Shown: piece by piece, positions 18,440-28,372 of the stretch
Numbering within the stretch: position 1 is the stretch's first letter
Layout of the letters: every line of letters begins with the position of its first letter
Assembly (NCBI GenBank): GCA_903933815.1
Contig: CAIZLN010000057.1
Location: 1-64,000, forward strand
Reading direction: 5' to 3'
DNA: 64,000 nt
Source: an uncultured Solirubrobacterales bacterium
GTDB lineage: Bacteria; Actinomycetota; Thermoleophilia; Solirubrobacterales; 70-9
Notes under the pieces: model-generated
Database searches by the model: none
Told to the model about the DNA's origin: nothing
Seen by the model: the letters and a program-made list of their open reading frames with translations, nothing else
Program-made: the position numbers and the translations under genes

Positions 18440-20032
18440 CTAGCGCAGCCTGGCGCTGGCGCTCACCGGGTGACCAAAGCGGTCGTTTCCGGAGATGCTC
18501 ACCCTGGCGGGCCGGGGTCTGACGGCGATGTTCCGGCAGGCTGGCGTCCGCGAGAGGCTGATCGCGCTGACCTGCCCGGCGGCTTTGATCTTTGCCCGCG
18601 GCACGTCACCGCCAAGAGTGCTGGCGCAGACTGTCAGCTTCCCGGCCCTCCAGGTGCTCCTGGTTATCCGGATTACCGCGTGGGGGTTCAAGGTCACGGT
18701 GCGCCTGCGCATCGTTGTGGCAGATCCGGGGGTGTACTGCTGGACCGTGTTCGCTCGCCCGAGATCGACCACAAAGCGCAGGCGGCCGTCGGACCCGGGC
18801 TGCCTTGGCTTGCCGCCGGCATCGACCAGTTTCAGACCCCGGTAGCGGGGCGGCGTGGTGATCGCGGTCCGGCCGGAGCCTTCGAGAGTCAAGCTGCGGC
18901 CATTGACACCAATCCGCATGAACTCGAGGGCACGCCCGCGGTCAGTGGCGACCTCCCAGCCGTAGATGTCGAAATCCGGCTCGATCGAGCGGTAGTCGAA
19001 TCGGGTCGGGGCAGCAGGCGGGTTGGAGAAGAAGCCTTCAAACGAGGCGAGGGTGTCGACCACTTCGCGCCGAAAGTTCTGGGCGCTGTGGCAGCCGTTT
19101 CCGTAGTCCTGCCAGACATGGGGAACTCGCAGATCGCTGAAGGCTTCGTGGAGGTTGACGCTGGCGGCATAAACACCCGCCTCGACGGCGCAGGAGAGGT
19201 TGTCGTTTGGATCTCCGCCCTCCCCGATTTCCGGATTGAGCGTCCCGTTGGCAGACCGTACCTGCAGCGCAAGGCCCCTCAGGTTGCTGGCGAGATCGGT
19301 CGGGTTGTGGCCGCGCCAGCGAATCTCCTGAGTTCTTCTGGGGCCGTAGATTGCGTCCGGCTCTCCTCCATCAAAGGTCGAGCTGATTGACAGAACGGAT
19401 CCATTGACTGGCAGGTTGCTGTCGACTGCTCCGGAGAGGGTGGCGGCTGCTCCGAACAGGTCGGGGTGTCGGGCGGCGAGCATCATCGCGCCGTACCCGC
19501 CCATTGAAATGCCGAAGATCGCGCGTTGAGAACGGCTGGCGACTGTGCGGAAGCGCTCGTCGATCAGCGCGATCAGTTGCCGGGTGACGAAAGTCTCGTA
19601 CATCGGCCGTCCGAAGTTGCCTGCGTTGTACCAGTCGCTCCAGTAGCCGCTGTTGGCATCGGGCGAGACCACGATTGAGGGATAGTTCGCCGTGAGCTCC
19701 TCTCCGCCGAGCGCGTCGTTGAAGGCGCTGTAGCGGTTCATCGTGCCGGCTGTGAAGTAGGTAACCGGCCAGCGGCGACCCGGCTCGGTGTCGTAGCCAG
19801 CCGGAAGGTTCACGTGGAGCTTGGTTGGCGCGGCAAATGCGGGGGTATCCACAGTCAGTTCAAGTACTCGAGCCGAAAGTTGCTGCTCGTCAATCACCTC
19901 TGCCTGGGTGGCCCCGGGAATACCCGCGTGTGCCGGCGAACCACAAAGAAGCACGACTGGTGCTGCGAGCGCCAATGCGGCCGCCAAGCCGATTCTCCTG
20001 AGCGCTCCCTGCGCCTCAAGCCCTACTCCCAT
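18440..20032 (-). CDS. Secreted esterase-family alpha/beta hydrolase (antigen 85/esterase D-like)
   Basis: Signal peptide; AIFGISMGGYGAMMLAARHPDLFGAAATLSG nucleophile elbow; C-terminal beta-rich extension. Confidence 0.82.
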   Translation of the reverse strand: MGVGLEAQGALRRIGLAAALALAAPVVLLCGSPAHAGIPGATQAEVIDEQQLSARVLELTVDTPAFAAPTKLHVNLPAGYDTEPGRRWPVTYFTAGTMNRYSAFNDALGGEELTANYPSIVVSPDANSGYWSDWYNAGNFGRPMYETFVTRQLIALIDERFRTVASRSQRAIFGISMGGYGAMMLAARHPDLFGAAATLSGAVDSNLPVNGSVLSISSTFDGGEPDAIYGPRRTQEIRWRGHNPTDLASNLRGLALQVRSANGTLNPEIGEGGDPNDNLSCAVEAGVYAASVNLHEAFSDLRVPHVWQDYGNGCHSAQNFRREVVDTLASFEGFFSNPPAAPTRFDYRSIEPDFDIYGWEVATDRGRALEFMRIGVNGRSLTLEGSGRTAITTPPRYRGLKLVDAGGKPRQPGSDGRLRFVVDLGRANTVQQYTPGSATTMRRRTVTLNPHAVIRITRSTWRAGKLTVCASTLGGDVPRAKIKAAGQVSAISLSRTPACRNIAVRPRPARVSISGNDRFGHPVSASARLR

Positions 20033-20070
20033 GAAGTAGAAGATAGAGCATCGAACGGGGTTCGGTTCGT

Positions 20071-20607
20071 CTACCAGCCTTCGCTTCCGGGCGTGCCCTT
20101 GATCGGCCCCGTGATCTCGTCGGTGACCCAGCCACCGTAAAAGCCTCCGGCCTGGGGTCGCACCAGCTCGTCACCGAGGTGGCACTCGACCAGGGCCGGG
20201 TAGAAGGAGATCAGCCCGGCGATCGGCTCGAACCCCGGTGACGGCGACCGGTAGGTCCAGGCGGCGTTGGGGACTAAATGGCCATCGGCTGTGAGGTCAA
20301 AGTATGTGGCGGCGCCCTTCCACTCGCAGTAGCTGCCGCGTCCGGCGGAGTCAGCGAGCAGACCTGGTGTGAGGTCCTCCGGGGGTATGTAGATAACTGG
20401 TGCCCCGGCGGTTTCACAGACCTTCAGCGCCCGCTTGCTCAGGGCAACCTGGGTGTCACCAAAGTTGACGCTCACCGTTCGGGATTCCGGCCTGATTTCC
20501 GGCGGACGCGGGTAAGACCAGACTGATTCGTACGGCAGGCCGTTGGGCGCGGTCCCGGACCTGTGTTCAGGCTCAGGATGGGGGAGGCGTGTGAACCTGG
20601 GCTTCAT
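20071..20607 (-). CDS. DUF427-domain protein
   Basis: ESVWSYPRPPEIRPESRTVSVNFGDTQVALS...YIPPEDL...GSYCEWKGAATYFDL...AWTYRSPSPGFEPIAGLISFYP. Confidence 0.85.
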   Translation of the reverse strand: MKPRFTRLPHPEPEHRSGTAPNGLPYESVWSYPRPPEIRPESRTVSVNFGDTQVALSKRALKVCETAGAPVIYIPPEDLTPGLLADSAGRGSYCEWKGAATYFDLTADGHLVPNAAWTYRSPSPGFEPIAGLISFYPALVECHLGDELVRPQAGGFYGGWVTDEITGPIKGTPGSEGW

Positions 20608-20657
20608 TCAACTGAGCCTAGAGAAACGGACAGGTGGGCCAGAGGGGAGGTTGCAGA

Positions 20658-21146
20658 TCAGCTGCCTTCTTCGGCAGCCTGCGCTACCCGGCGGGCGATC
20701 AGGTTGACCACCGGCGCATAAGCCAGGGCGGCCGGAGTCCAGAGGGTGCCGTTGGGTTCGACGGACATCACCAGCCGTGAGCCGCCCGGGGCCGGGGTCA
20801 CGATGTGGTGGACGACGATTCCCCCTACCTGCCATGACCACGACCGCCCGGGGCTCACTTCCAGGATCTCCGCCGGGACCCTGATGCCGCCTCGAAGTAG
20901 CACTTTGCCTCTGGCCCCCTGCTCGACCTCTGGTGAGCCAAGGCCTTCAGCCCCGCGCACATACGGTGACCACCGGCTCCAGAGGTCGGGCCTGGCCACC
21001 AGTTCCCAGAGTCGCGCGGGCGTTGCCGTGCATTCGACCGGCCGGTCATTCACCGGAGTGCTCCCGCTCGGGAGGCGGTCCGGGTGCGGCCCTTCGCGGA
21101 CATCGAATACCTGGCTGATCCACGCCGCCAGTCTAGGCTGACGGGC
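20658..21146 (-). CDS. SRPBCC-family protein (start approximate)
   Basis: ECTATPARLWELVARPDLWSRWSPYVRGAEG...SWSWQVGGIVVHHIVTPAPGGSRLVMSVEP; ORF opens at 21308 but the upstream part overlaps the divergent gene. Confidence 0.7.
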   Translation of the reverse strand, partial: ARQPRLAAWISQVFDVREGPHPDRLPSGSTPVNDRPVECTATPARLWELVARPDLWSRWSPYVRGAEGLGSPEVEQGARGKVLLRGGIRVPAEILEVSPGRSWSWQVGGIVVHHIVTPAPGGSRLVMSVEPNGTLWTPAALAYAPVVNLIARRVAQAAEEGS

Positions 21147-21677
21147 ATGTCTTTGTGGCCGGATCGGATCTACAACTGGGGCACTACCGAGGCTGAGCGA
21201 TCGCGCCGGTTTCCCTGCGACCTGCTTCTTCCCGACCCGGATGAAGCGATGTACCGGGCCGTCGACGTCGACGCGCCGCCGGCGACGCTGTTTCGCTGGC
21301 TGTGTCAACTCAGGGTTGCTCCGTACAGCTACGACTGGATCGACAACTTCGGCCGTCGCAGTCCGCAGCGGCTGACCCCCGGGCTGGATGAACTGGAGCC
21401 GGGGCAGGAGTTCATGAGGATTTTCAGACTCGATTCGTTCGAGTCGGGCAGATCGATCACGATCAGCACGAAGGGTTCCGGCCCGGTTGCCGCGGCGGTC
21501 ACCTATCTGGCCGAAGAGCGGACTCCGGGCGGCTCACGCCTGCTGGTCAAGTTCAACTGTGACTACAACTCCCGGATCGTGGCTTTGCTGGGGCGGATCG
21601 GAATGGCGCCGGGGGACCTGGTCATGATGCGCAGGCAGCTGCTTCAGATTAAAAGGCTTGCCGAAGCGGCTGGCTGA
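21147..21677 (+). CDS. SRPBCC-family protein
   Basis: MSLWPDRIYNWGTTEAERSRRFPCD...RAVDVDAPPATLFRWLCQLRVAPYSYDWIDNFGRRSPQRLTPGL. Confidence 0.8.
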   Translation: MSLWPDRIYNWGTTEAERSRRFPCDLLLPDPDEAMYRAVDVDAPPATLFRWLCQLRVAPYSYDWIDNFGRRSPQRLTPGLDELEPGQEFMRIFRLDSFESGRSITISTKGSGPVAAAVTYLAEERTPGGSRLLVKFNCDYNSRIVALLGRIGMAPGDLVMMRRQLLQIKRLAEAAG

Positions 21678-21689
21678 AGCCGCTTCGGC
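21660..21689. terminator. Hairpin overlapping stop codon between convergent genes
   Basis: GCCGAAGCGGCT-GGCTGA-AGCCGCTTCGGC, 12-bp perfect arms. Confidence 0.65.
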
Positions 21690-21711
21690 GCCTTTGAAAC
21701 CTTGGGACCTC

Positions 21712-22875
21712 TCAGTAAGGGGCGTCTACTGCGGTGGCCCACTCGCTGTCGACGCGGAAGTTGCCTTCCTTGTCGACCGAGGTCACCACCACCGTCGCCG
21801 GGTCACGATTTCCAGTGGCGGGGTCGATCGTCACTTCGCCGGTCCAGCCCTTCCAGCCGTCGACCTTCCCGAGGAAGGTGTTCAGCGCGTCGGCGTCAAA
21901 ACCGTCGGTCTCTTTCACCGCTTCCGCGAGAAAGTTCACCGAGTCATAGGTGTAAGGGCTCCAGGTGCCGGGAGCAGTGTCGAACTCCTCCTGGAAGTCC
22001 TCCACGAAAGGCTCCGAGCCCTGGAAATCGTTCGGAGCGGGAACACCGACCACGGGACAGGACATGGCGGCTTCGATTCCGGCATCGGTGACGAAACCGG
22101 TGTCGTAGGAGGCGTAGTCGGCCAGGCACTGCGCCTTGACGTTCTGATCCAGCATTGACTTGGCGATCTTGGCGCCTTCCGGGTAGTAGACCGCGGCGTA
22201 GACGACTTCGGCGTCGGTGCCTGCCAGCTGCTTTACCTGTGCGTCGTAGCTGTCGGCACCGGGCTTGATCGCCTCGTAAGCGACGACTTCAACATTGGCG
22301 CTCTCAAGTTCGTCCCTGATGGCTGCGGCTACATTCTTCGTGTAGGTCTCGGTCTGGTCGAAGACGATCGCGACCTTCTTCGCCCCCAGCCATTGACTCA
22401 TCGCCTGACCGGCTACCGGAGCGATCTGATTGGTCATTGGCTGGAGCGTGAAGCCCAGTCCGTCGGTCTCGTTGTCTGAGGTGAGCCGGATCGGTACGAG
22501 TCCGGCCTTGATGTAGAGGGGGAGCGTCTCGATTCCTACGCCGGAGTTGTATGGCCCGACTACGCCGTCAAGTCCTGCCTCGATGGCTTCATTGGCTGCC
22601 ACGACTCCGGCGTCCGCGTCGGCTTCGTCATCGATCGGGACGATCTCGACATCCTTGCCGAGCAGGCCGCCGTCCGAGTTCAGCTGCTCGGCTGCGAGCT
22701 GGGCACCCTGGAGCATGCCCTCTCCGAGAACCGACTGGTCACCGGAAAGCGGGGCTTCGAGTCCGATCCTCCAGCTGTCGCCTTCGCCGGATTCATCGGA
22801 GCCACCACAGGCGATCACCACCTGGGAAGACAGGAGAACAAGTGCGAGACCAAGCAGTACTAGCGGACGAGGCAT
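21712..22875 (-). CDS. ABC transporter substrate-binding lipoprotein (branched-chain amino acid type)
   Basis: MPRPLVLLGLALVLLSSQVVIACGGS lipobox; IGLEAPLSGDQSVLGEGMLQGAQLAAEQLNSDGGLLG. Confidence 0.92.
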   Translation of the reverse strand: MPRPLVLLGLALVLLSSQVVIACGGSDESGEGDSWRIGLEAPLSGDQSVLGEGMLQGAQLAAEQLNSDGGLLGKDVEIVPIDDEADADAGVVAANEAIEAGLDGVVGPYNSGVGIETLPLYIKAGLVPIRLTSDNETDGLGFTLQPMTNQIAPVAGQAMSQWLGAKKVAIVFDQTETYTKNVAAAIRDELESANVEVVAYEAIKPGADSYDAQVKQLAGTDAEVVYAAVYYPEGAKIAKSMLDQNVKAQCLADYASYDTGFVTDAGIEAAMSCPVVGVPAPNDFQGSEPFVEDFQEEFDTAPGTWSPYTYDSVNFLAEAVKETDGFDADALNTFLGKVDGWKGWTGEVTIDPATGNRDPATVVVTSVDKEGNFRVDSEWATAVDAPY

Positions 22876-22991
22876 TACTTCCCTTCGTTGGTGATCAGGT
22901 GGTGTGACCCTACACGTGAGATCGGCGATCGTGGGTGCCACCAATCAATCTTTCGCTCGGCACCATCTGTGGTTTTGGCTAGGTTTAGTCG

Positions 22992-24167
22992 ATGAGATTT
23001 TCTCCTGACCGTCCGCTGGGCGTGGCCCCGGCCAGTGTGTCTGACTACCGGGAGCTGGCCCGCCGCCGACTTCCCCGCCAGATGTTCGACTACATCGACG
23101 GCGGCGCTTATGAAGAGGCGACGATGAGAAACAACATCGGCGACCTCGAGAAGGTTTTGCTGCGACAGGTGGTGATGAAGGATGTTTCTGTCCGGGAGCA
23201 GTCCTGCGAGGTTCTCGGCCAACCGCTTTCGATGCCGGTGATCCTTGGCCCGGTCGGCCTTGCCGGGATGTTTTCCCGGCGGGCGGAGGTGCAGGCGGCG
23301 CGAGCGGCCGGGTCGGCGGGCATCCCGTTTGTGGAGTCGACTGTCTCGATCTGCGGACTGGAAGAAGTAGCGGAAGCGGCCGGGACGCCGCCGTGGTTTC
23401 AGCTTTATGTAATCCGGGACAGATCCTTTGCTGAGGGTCTGATGGCCAGAGCGACCGAGGCAGGCTCACCGGTGCTCGTCCTCACCGTGGACCTGCCCGT
23501 GGTCGGCGCCCGGCACAGGGACACCCGCAATGCCATGGTCGGCAGTCCTTCGGGGTGGGCAGGGGTTCGGCGGGGTCTGGATCTGCTCACTCACCCGCGC
23601 TGGATCAGGGATGTCGCGATCAAGGGCAAGCCGCTTACCTTCGGCAATCTCGCTGAGGCTGTTCCGGGTGCCCGCAGTCCCCGGGACTTCAAAAGCTGGG
23701 TTGATTCCCAGTTTGATCCAAGCGTCACCTGGGAGGACATCAGCTGGGTTCGCCAGCACTGGAGCGGCAAGCTGGTGATCAAGGGGATTCTCGATGCCGA
23801 AGATGCCCGGCGCGCTGCTGATTCAGGGGTGGACGGCGTGATCGTCTCCAATCATGGGGGCCGCCAGCTCGACTCGGTGCCGTCTTCGGCCAGGGCGCTT
23901 GCGGCGGTGGTCGATGCGGTCGGGGATCAGATCGAGGTGCTCGCCGATGGTGGGGTGCGGACAGGACTGGACGTCTTCAAGCTGATGGCGCTGGGTGCGC
24001 GGGCTGTGCTGATCGGCCGGGCCTGGGCCTTCGCGGTTGCCGCCGATGGTGAGGCTGGTGTCTCCAATGTGATCGAGTTTCTGCGGGGCGACATCGATAC
24101 CGCACTCGGTCTGACCGGCCTCAATTCGGTCACCGATATCGACGGCGCAGCGCTTTACCAGCGCTAG
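22992..24167 (+). CDS. FMN-dependent alpha-hydroxy-acid dehydrogenase (lactate dehydrogenase/oxidase-like)
   Basis: DYIDGGAYEE, GPVGLAGMFSRRAEVQAARAA, VIVSNHGGRQLDS, DGGVRTGLDVFKLMALGARAVLIGR. Confidence 0.95.
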   Translation: MRFSPDRPLGVAPASVSDYRELARRRLPRQMFDYIDGGAYEEATMRNNIGDLEKVLLRQVVMKDVSVREQSCEVLGQPLSMPVILGPVGLAGMFSRRAEVQAARAAGSAGIPFVESTVSICGLEEVAEAAGTPPWFQLYVIRDRSFAEGLMARATEAGSPVLVLTVDLPVVGARHRDTRNAMVGSPSGWAGVRRGLDLLTHPRWIRDVAIKGKPLTFGNLAEAVPGARSPRDFKSWVDSQFDPSVTWEDISWVRQHWSGKLVIKGILDAEDARRAADSGVDGVIVSNHGGRQLDSVPSSARALAAVVDAVGDQIEVLADGGVRTGLDVFKLMALGARAVLIGRAWAFAVAADGEAGVSNVIEFLRGDIDTALGLTGLNSVTDIDGAALYQR

Positions 24168-24880
24168 CGGGTGACGGCGACCTTCTCGCGGATCTCAGCC
24201 AGAAGCCTGCGGGCCAGATCTCCCGGGTCCTCACCTGGCTTTGCCTGGCCGCCCTGCGGCTGGAAGAACTCGATCTTTACCCGGGGCCGCCTGGGAAAGC
24301 GCTTGACATCGGTGCCACCCTGGACCGCGACCAGAACAACGGGCGTTTCCGGGCAGGCGAGGGCAAGCCTTGCGACTCCGCGCCGGGCCCGGAGCTCCTG
24401 CCCTCTTGAGAGCGTGCCCTCGGGAAAGATCCCGATCGCCTCGCCATCGGCCAGAGAGTCGACTGCGGATTCAATGGCTGCCAGATCACCCTCGCCTCTG
24501 CGGATCGGGATCTGACCGGCACCGTCGAGCACCCAGGCAAAAGGCTCGAACTTCCAGAGCGAGGCTTTCGCCAGGAAGCGAAGCTGGCGGCCTTTCCACA
24601 TCATCGACTCGAGGATCACCAACGGGTCGAGCCAGGCGTCATGGTTTGAGACGATCAGGATCGGTCCCCGGGCCGGAAGGTTTTCGAGCCCACGTACTTC
24701 GAGTCTTACCCACCAGCGCAGCCATCGCAACAGGAGGCGAACCGTCTCGTAGAGCTTCCAGCCCTTCCTCCGGGGTCGAGTGCGGACCCGCGCATGAGCT
24801 GTCCACCGATCACCAGCTTGGCCGTCCAGAGAGGTCGATTCGCTACTGATGCCCGATTTTGCTCTCGCCGCTTCCCGCAT
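24164..24880 (-). CDS. 1-acyl-glycerol-3-phosphate acyltransferase-like (PlsC)
   Basis: SNHDAWLDPLV and FPEGTLSRGQELRARRGVARLAL. Confidence 0.9.
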   Translation of the reverse strand: MREAARAKSGISSESTSLDGQAGDRWTAHARVRTRPRRKGWKLYETVRLLLRWLRWWVRLEVRGLENLPARGPILIVSNHDAWLDPLVILESMMWKGRQLRFLAKASLWKFEPFAWVLDGAGQIPIRRGEGDLAAIESAVDSLADGEAIGIFPEGTLSRGQELRARRGVARLALACPETPVVLVAVQGGTDVKRFPRRPRVKIEFFQPQGGQAKPGEDPGDLARRLLAEIREKVAVTR

Positions 24881-24964
24881 CCGGTCAGACTAAACCCACG
24901 GCAGCCGATGTCAAGACTGCGTTGGCATTCGGTAAAAAGGCTCCAGTTCTGATTGACTCGGCCC

Positions 24965-25399
24965 ATGCAACGACTCACTTTTGAGAGGGATTTCGACCTG
25001 CCGGCCGATCAGGTCTTCGAGTTCTTTGCCGAACATGAAAACCTCGATCCGATGTTCGGCGCCAAAGTCACGAGGCTGAGCGATGGCGATGATGGCAGCC
25101 GGAACGGTGTGGGTTCCTGTCGTCGCCTTCAGATCGGCCCTTCGCCCGGGTTTGAGGAAACCGTTACCGCGTTTGAGACCAACAGGCTGATCGACTACCG
25201 GGTTACCAAAGGGTCCCCGCTCAAGAACCATCTCGGCGAGCTGCGCTTCACCGAGATCCCGGGCGGCACTCATCTTCAGTGGCGGATCTCTTTCGACACG
25301 ACCTTGCCCGGCCTTGACCGCTTGCTGGCAGCCGTTCTCAGAAGGCGGATAAGCCAGGCACTCAGCCAGGCAGATATCGCCGCTCTTTCCTCGGCCTGA
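24965..25399 (+). CDS. SRPBCC-family protein
   Basis: RDFDLPADQVFEFFAEHENLDPMFGAKVTRL...FEETVTAFETNRLIDYRVTKGSPLKNHLGELRF. Confidence 0.82.
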   Translation: MQRLTFERDFDLPADQVFEFFAEHENLDPMFGAKVTRLSDGDDGSRNGVGSCRRLQIGPSPGFEETVTAFETNRLIDYRVTKGSPLKNHLGELRFTEIPGGTHLQWRISFDTTLPGLDRLLAAVLRRRISQALSQADIAALSSA

Positions 25400-25406
25400 C
25401 TTTCTC

Positions 25407-27185
25407 CTAGGGCTTGACCCGGAATGCTCCGCGCATCAGCGGGTGGATTCGGCAAAAGAAGGTGTGCGTTCCCACCGGGAGGTTGGCCGGGGTAGACCAG
25501 GTATCGCGACCAACGGTCGGCTCACCGCCCATGCCGAGCTGCCCGGAGTCGAACTGGAACTCCCCGTCGGGGATCGGGTAGGAGATTCCGGTCGAGCGGT
25601 TACACGGGGCCTTGCAGGAAGTCACCGAATGCCATATCTCCTGGCTGGCGTCTCCGGCGGCAAGCTCGAAGGTGAACGATTCACCCCTCCTGATCACCGG
25701 CGGACGGCCGAGGCTGCCGGGCAGGCGGAAATCACCAGCCTCATAGGAGTATCCACCGATCGTGAACGGTCCACCTGACAGGAGGCCGTCCGGCAGAGTC
25801 CTCGGGTCCGGGCCGACCAGAGGGGCCTTGCCTCCGTGGTCGCTGTTTTCTTCGTACTGGCCGTGGTTGAGCACGCCTTCGTAGTCAACCCGGGTCTCGT
25901 ACGGGTTGTCGCCGCCATCTTCGTCCGCCATGTAGATGACATTGATTCCCATCGACTCGAACCAGGAGGCGATTTCCGTTTCGTAGGTCGTCTGAATTTC
26001 GAGCACGTCCCCGGCCTTGACCGCCACTCGCCAGTCCTCGTCGGTGCTGTACATCGCCATGTCCCAGGAGACCGGTCCGGTGTCATGGAAGTAGCGGGCC
26101 TTCGAGTTGAAGAGATGGACTCGATTGCCCTGAACCGAAGGCTGGGTCGAGCGACAGGCACGGTAGGAACGGTTCGCTTCTGCGGCCATGCCCCGGACCT
26201 TTTCCAGGCTCCTCGCGATCGCCCGGTGCTGCCCCTCCAGCGCCGGGTTGCCCCGCCCGCTTCTGCTTCGGGCCGATCTCAGCCTGGACGAGAGACTCTC
26301 CTTTCGCGCCTGAAGCTTGCGCAGTTGCTCGGTGAAGTTCCTGGGTGCCGGGCATTCGGGTCCGGCATAGCCCGCCCCGCTGCGCTTCAGGTAGAGGTTC
26401 GTCGAGAGGCCGCCGGTGTGGACATGACCGGTGGTGGCCAACAGCACGCCATCTGTGGTGATCAGCTTCTCGTTCTTCCGGGTACCCCCCTGATAGGGAT
26501 CGTCTGCATCCTGGGGGTAAGTGAACTCGCCGTCCTCGCCACCCGAGTCCCTCAGCACGTCAAAGACGGGGTAGTTTCCGCTTTCGACATCCATCCAGAT
26601 CGGCCGCACTGGCTCGATGCCGGCGGCAGCCGGTGAGGTGTCAGGAATGAAGTCGATCGTGTAGGTGATGTAGAGAGTCATCGGGTCCGGCACAAGGTTG
26701 TGGATCATGTGGTTGAGCAACCAGTTGTCGGTAGCCCGATAGCGCAGGCCGTAGCCGTCGGGAAGCTCGACGTTCGTCTTCTCTTCTCCGGTTGCGAAGA
26801 AGAGTTGGGAGTCGCGTGGTGCCGACTGGTTGATCCAGACACCGTGGTGGAACATGACCCGGCTGGATTTGGGAATGGAGCCATCTTCATTGACCAGATT
26901 GGGCACCATCCGGGTGATCCAGCCATTGACCGGCGGCTTTTCCGAACCGGTTATCGGCTTGTACGAGATCCGGTTCTGGCCAGTGGTGACTGCCAGTGGG
27001 CCGATCGAGTAGGTGGTGCGCTGGACTCCGTTTTCCAGAATCTCGGTCTGGCTCACGCCCGCCTTGCCTTCGACCACCGGTCCGAGCAGACACAGCGCCA
27101 TCACACCCAGAAGGGTGGCCACGCTTCGAAGCCCGCGGCCGGTATGCCCGCCGTAGCCCTCTTCCTCATGAGCTGCTGATGTCAT
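25407..27185 (-). CDS. Large secreted putative copper protein, C-terminal cupredoxin-like (paralogue 1)
   Basis: VMFHHGVW, NHMIHNL, TTGHVHTGGLST; C-terminal THTFFCRIHPLMRGAFRV (C..H...M type-1 Cu-like); extensive similarity to 31059-32795. Confidence 0.75.
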   Translation of the reverse strand: MTSAAHEEEGYGGHTGRGLRSVATLLGVMALCLLGPVVEGKAGVSQTEILENGVQRTTYSIGPLAVTTGQNRISYKPITGSEKPPVNGWITRMVPNLVNEDGSIPKSSRVMFHHGVWINQSAPRDSQLFFATGEEKTNVELPDGYGLRYRATDNWLLNHMIHNLVPDPMTLYITYTIDFIPDTSPAAAGIEPVRPIWMDVESGNYPVFDVLRDSGGEDGEFTYPQDADDPYQGGTRKNEKLITTDGVLLATTGHVHTGGLSTNLYLKRSGAGYAGPECPAPRNFTEQLRKLQARKESLSSRLRSARSRSGRGNPALEGQHRAIARSLEKVRGMAAEANRSYRACRSTQPSVQGNRVHLFNSKARYFHDTGPVSWDMAMYSTDEDWRVAVKAGDVLEIQTTYETEIASWFESMGINVIYMADEDGGDNPYETRVDYEGVLNHGQYEENSDHGGKAPLVGPDPRTLPDGLLSGGPFTIGGYSYEAGDFRLPGSLGRPPVIRRGESFTFELAAGDASQEIWHSVTSCKAPCNRSTGISYPIPDGEFQFDSGQLGMGGEPTVGRDTWSTPANLPVGTHTFFCRIHPLMRGAFRVKP

Positions 27186-27321
27186 CGGCTCCCCTTCAAG
27201 TAGGCCTGAGACCGTGTGGTGGCCCGAAGGGCGATGTTACTGCCCGCCGGCAGGGCATTCGGGAATCGGCCCCGGCGGGATTTTGATTTAGCAGAGCAGA
27301 TGCCGGGCGTATGCTGAATGT

Positions 27322-28041
27322 GTGAGTCCGGCTCAGGCAATGAACCACACGGATGCCGCATGGCTGCACATGGACCAGCCGACCAACCTGATGGTCATCA
27401 CCGGCGTGCTCTGGTTCGAGGAAGTCCCTGACTGGACCCGGGTTCGCAGACTGATCGAAGAGCGCTTCGTTGGTCCGTACCCGCGCTTCAGACAGCGGGT
27501 CGTCGAGGGGCACCCGCCCCTGAGCGGCCCTCACTGGGAGGACGATCCGAACTTCAACCTGGATCTCCACCTCGTTGACGGCTACGGCGGCGGCGCCGCC
27601 GCGATGATCCAGCGCATTCATCACTGCATTGCAGATGGCATTGCGCTCGCGCGCGTTCTGCTCTCCCTGGCCGACGATGCGCCCGACAATGACGTTCGTC
27701 CGATCGAGGCCCTGACCGCCAACATCGAGCGATTCTTCGAGGGCAAAGACCTGGAAGGCAGCTACGACGGGCACGCCAACTGTTTTGTCGAGACCGGCTT
27801 CCACAAGGCTCTGCGGATCGACTTCAACTACGAAGTCGAGCCGCTTCCAGGCCGGTATCCGACAGCTCACGCCGGGTTGCCCCTGCTGCGTGAGTCACGC
27901 CTCAACCACATGGCCAAACTGGCCTTCCAGCCTTTCTACTGGCATGCTCTGCTGCCCGGCAGGGATGTGCCGGGAATAGGAGCACAGATGTCAATGGCCG
28001 GCAAACAGCCAGCCCCGAGCAAGCAAGGAGCATCGGAATGA
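27322..28041 (+). CDS. Chimeric ORF: internally shortened WS/DGAT acyltransferase N-terminus fused in frame to sulfide:quinone reductase-like C-terminus
   Basis: HTDAAWLHMDQPTNLMVITGVLWF...IHHCIADGIALARVLLSL (WS/DGAT HHxxxDG), then IEALTANIERFFEGKDLEGSYDGHANCFVETGFHKALRIDFNYEVEPLPGRYP...LRESRLNHMAKLAFQPFYWHALLPGR (SQR C-terminus). Confidence 0.7.
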   Translation: MSPAQAMNHTDAAWLHMDQPTNLMVITGVLWFEEVPDWTRVRRLIEERFVGPYPRFRQRVVEGHPPLSGPHWEDDPNFNLDLHLVDGYGGGAAAMIQRIHHCIADGIALARVLLSLADDAPDNDVRPIEALTANIERFFEGKDLEGSYDGHANCFVETGFHKALRIDFNYEVEPLPGRYPTAHAGLPLLRESRLNHMAKLAFQPFYWHALLPGRDVPGIGAQMSMAGKQPAPSKQGASE

Positions 28042-28355
28042 GCACCGTCACCTACGCCGGTACCCCGGTCGAAGTAGACAGCGAGGGCTTCCTCGAAGAC
28101 CCGGCGCAGTGGAATGAAGAGATTGCCGCACAGATCGCTGCCGAAAACGGAGTGGGCGAACTCAACGAGCGGCACTGGATGGTCGTCAACTACATGCGCG
28201 AGTCTTTTCTGGAAAACGGTGAGGCGCCGTCGATCCGCACTCTCGGCAAGGCCTCCGGAGTGCAGATCAAGGAACTCTATGAGCTGTTTCCCAAGGGCCC
28301 GGCCAAGCTCGCCGCGAAGGTAGCGGGCATACCCAAGCCTCGCGGCTGCATCTGA
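28038..28355 (+). CDS. DsrC/TusE-family sulfur-relay protein
   Basis: DSEGFLEDPAQWNEEIAAQIA...HWMVVNYMRESFLENGEAPSIRTLGK...LYELFPKGPAKLAAKVAGIPKPRGCI; C-terminal-penultimate Cys kept, upstream Cys replaced by Ala. Confidence 0.92.
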   Translation: MSTVTYAGTPVEVDSEGFLEDPAQWNEEIAAQIAAENGVGELNERHWMVVNYMRESFLENGEAPSIRTLGKASGVQIKELYELFPKGPAKLAAKVAGIPKPRGCI

Positions 28356-28372
28356 GACAAGGAGATGAACAA

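Noticed and set aside
20658-25399. Three SRPBCC proteins considered as a toxin/biosynthetic cluster
   Set aside because: SRPBCC proteins are common and orientation and sequence are dissimilar; no pathway genes nearby.
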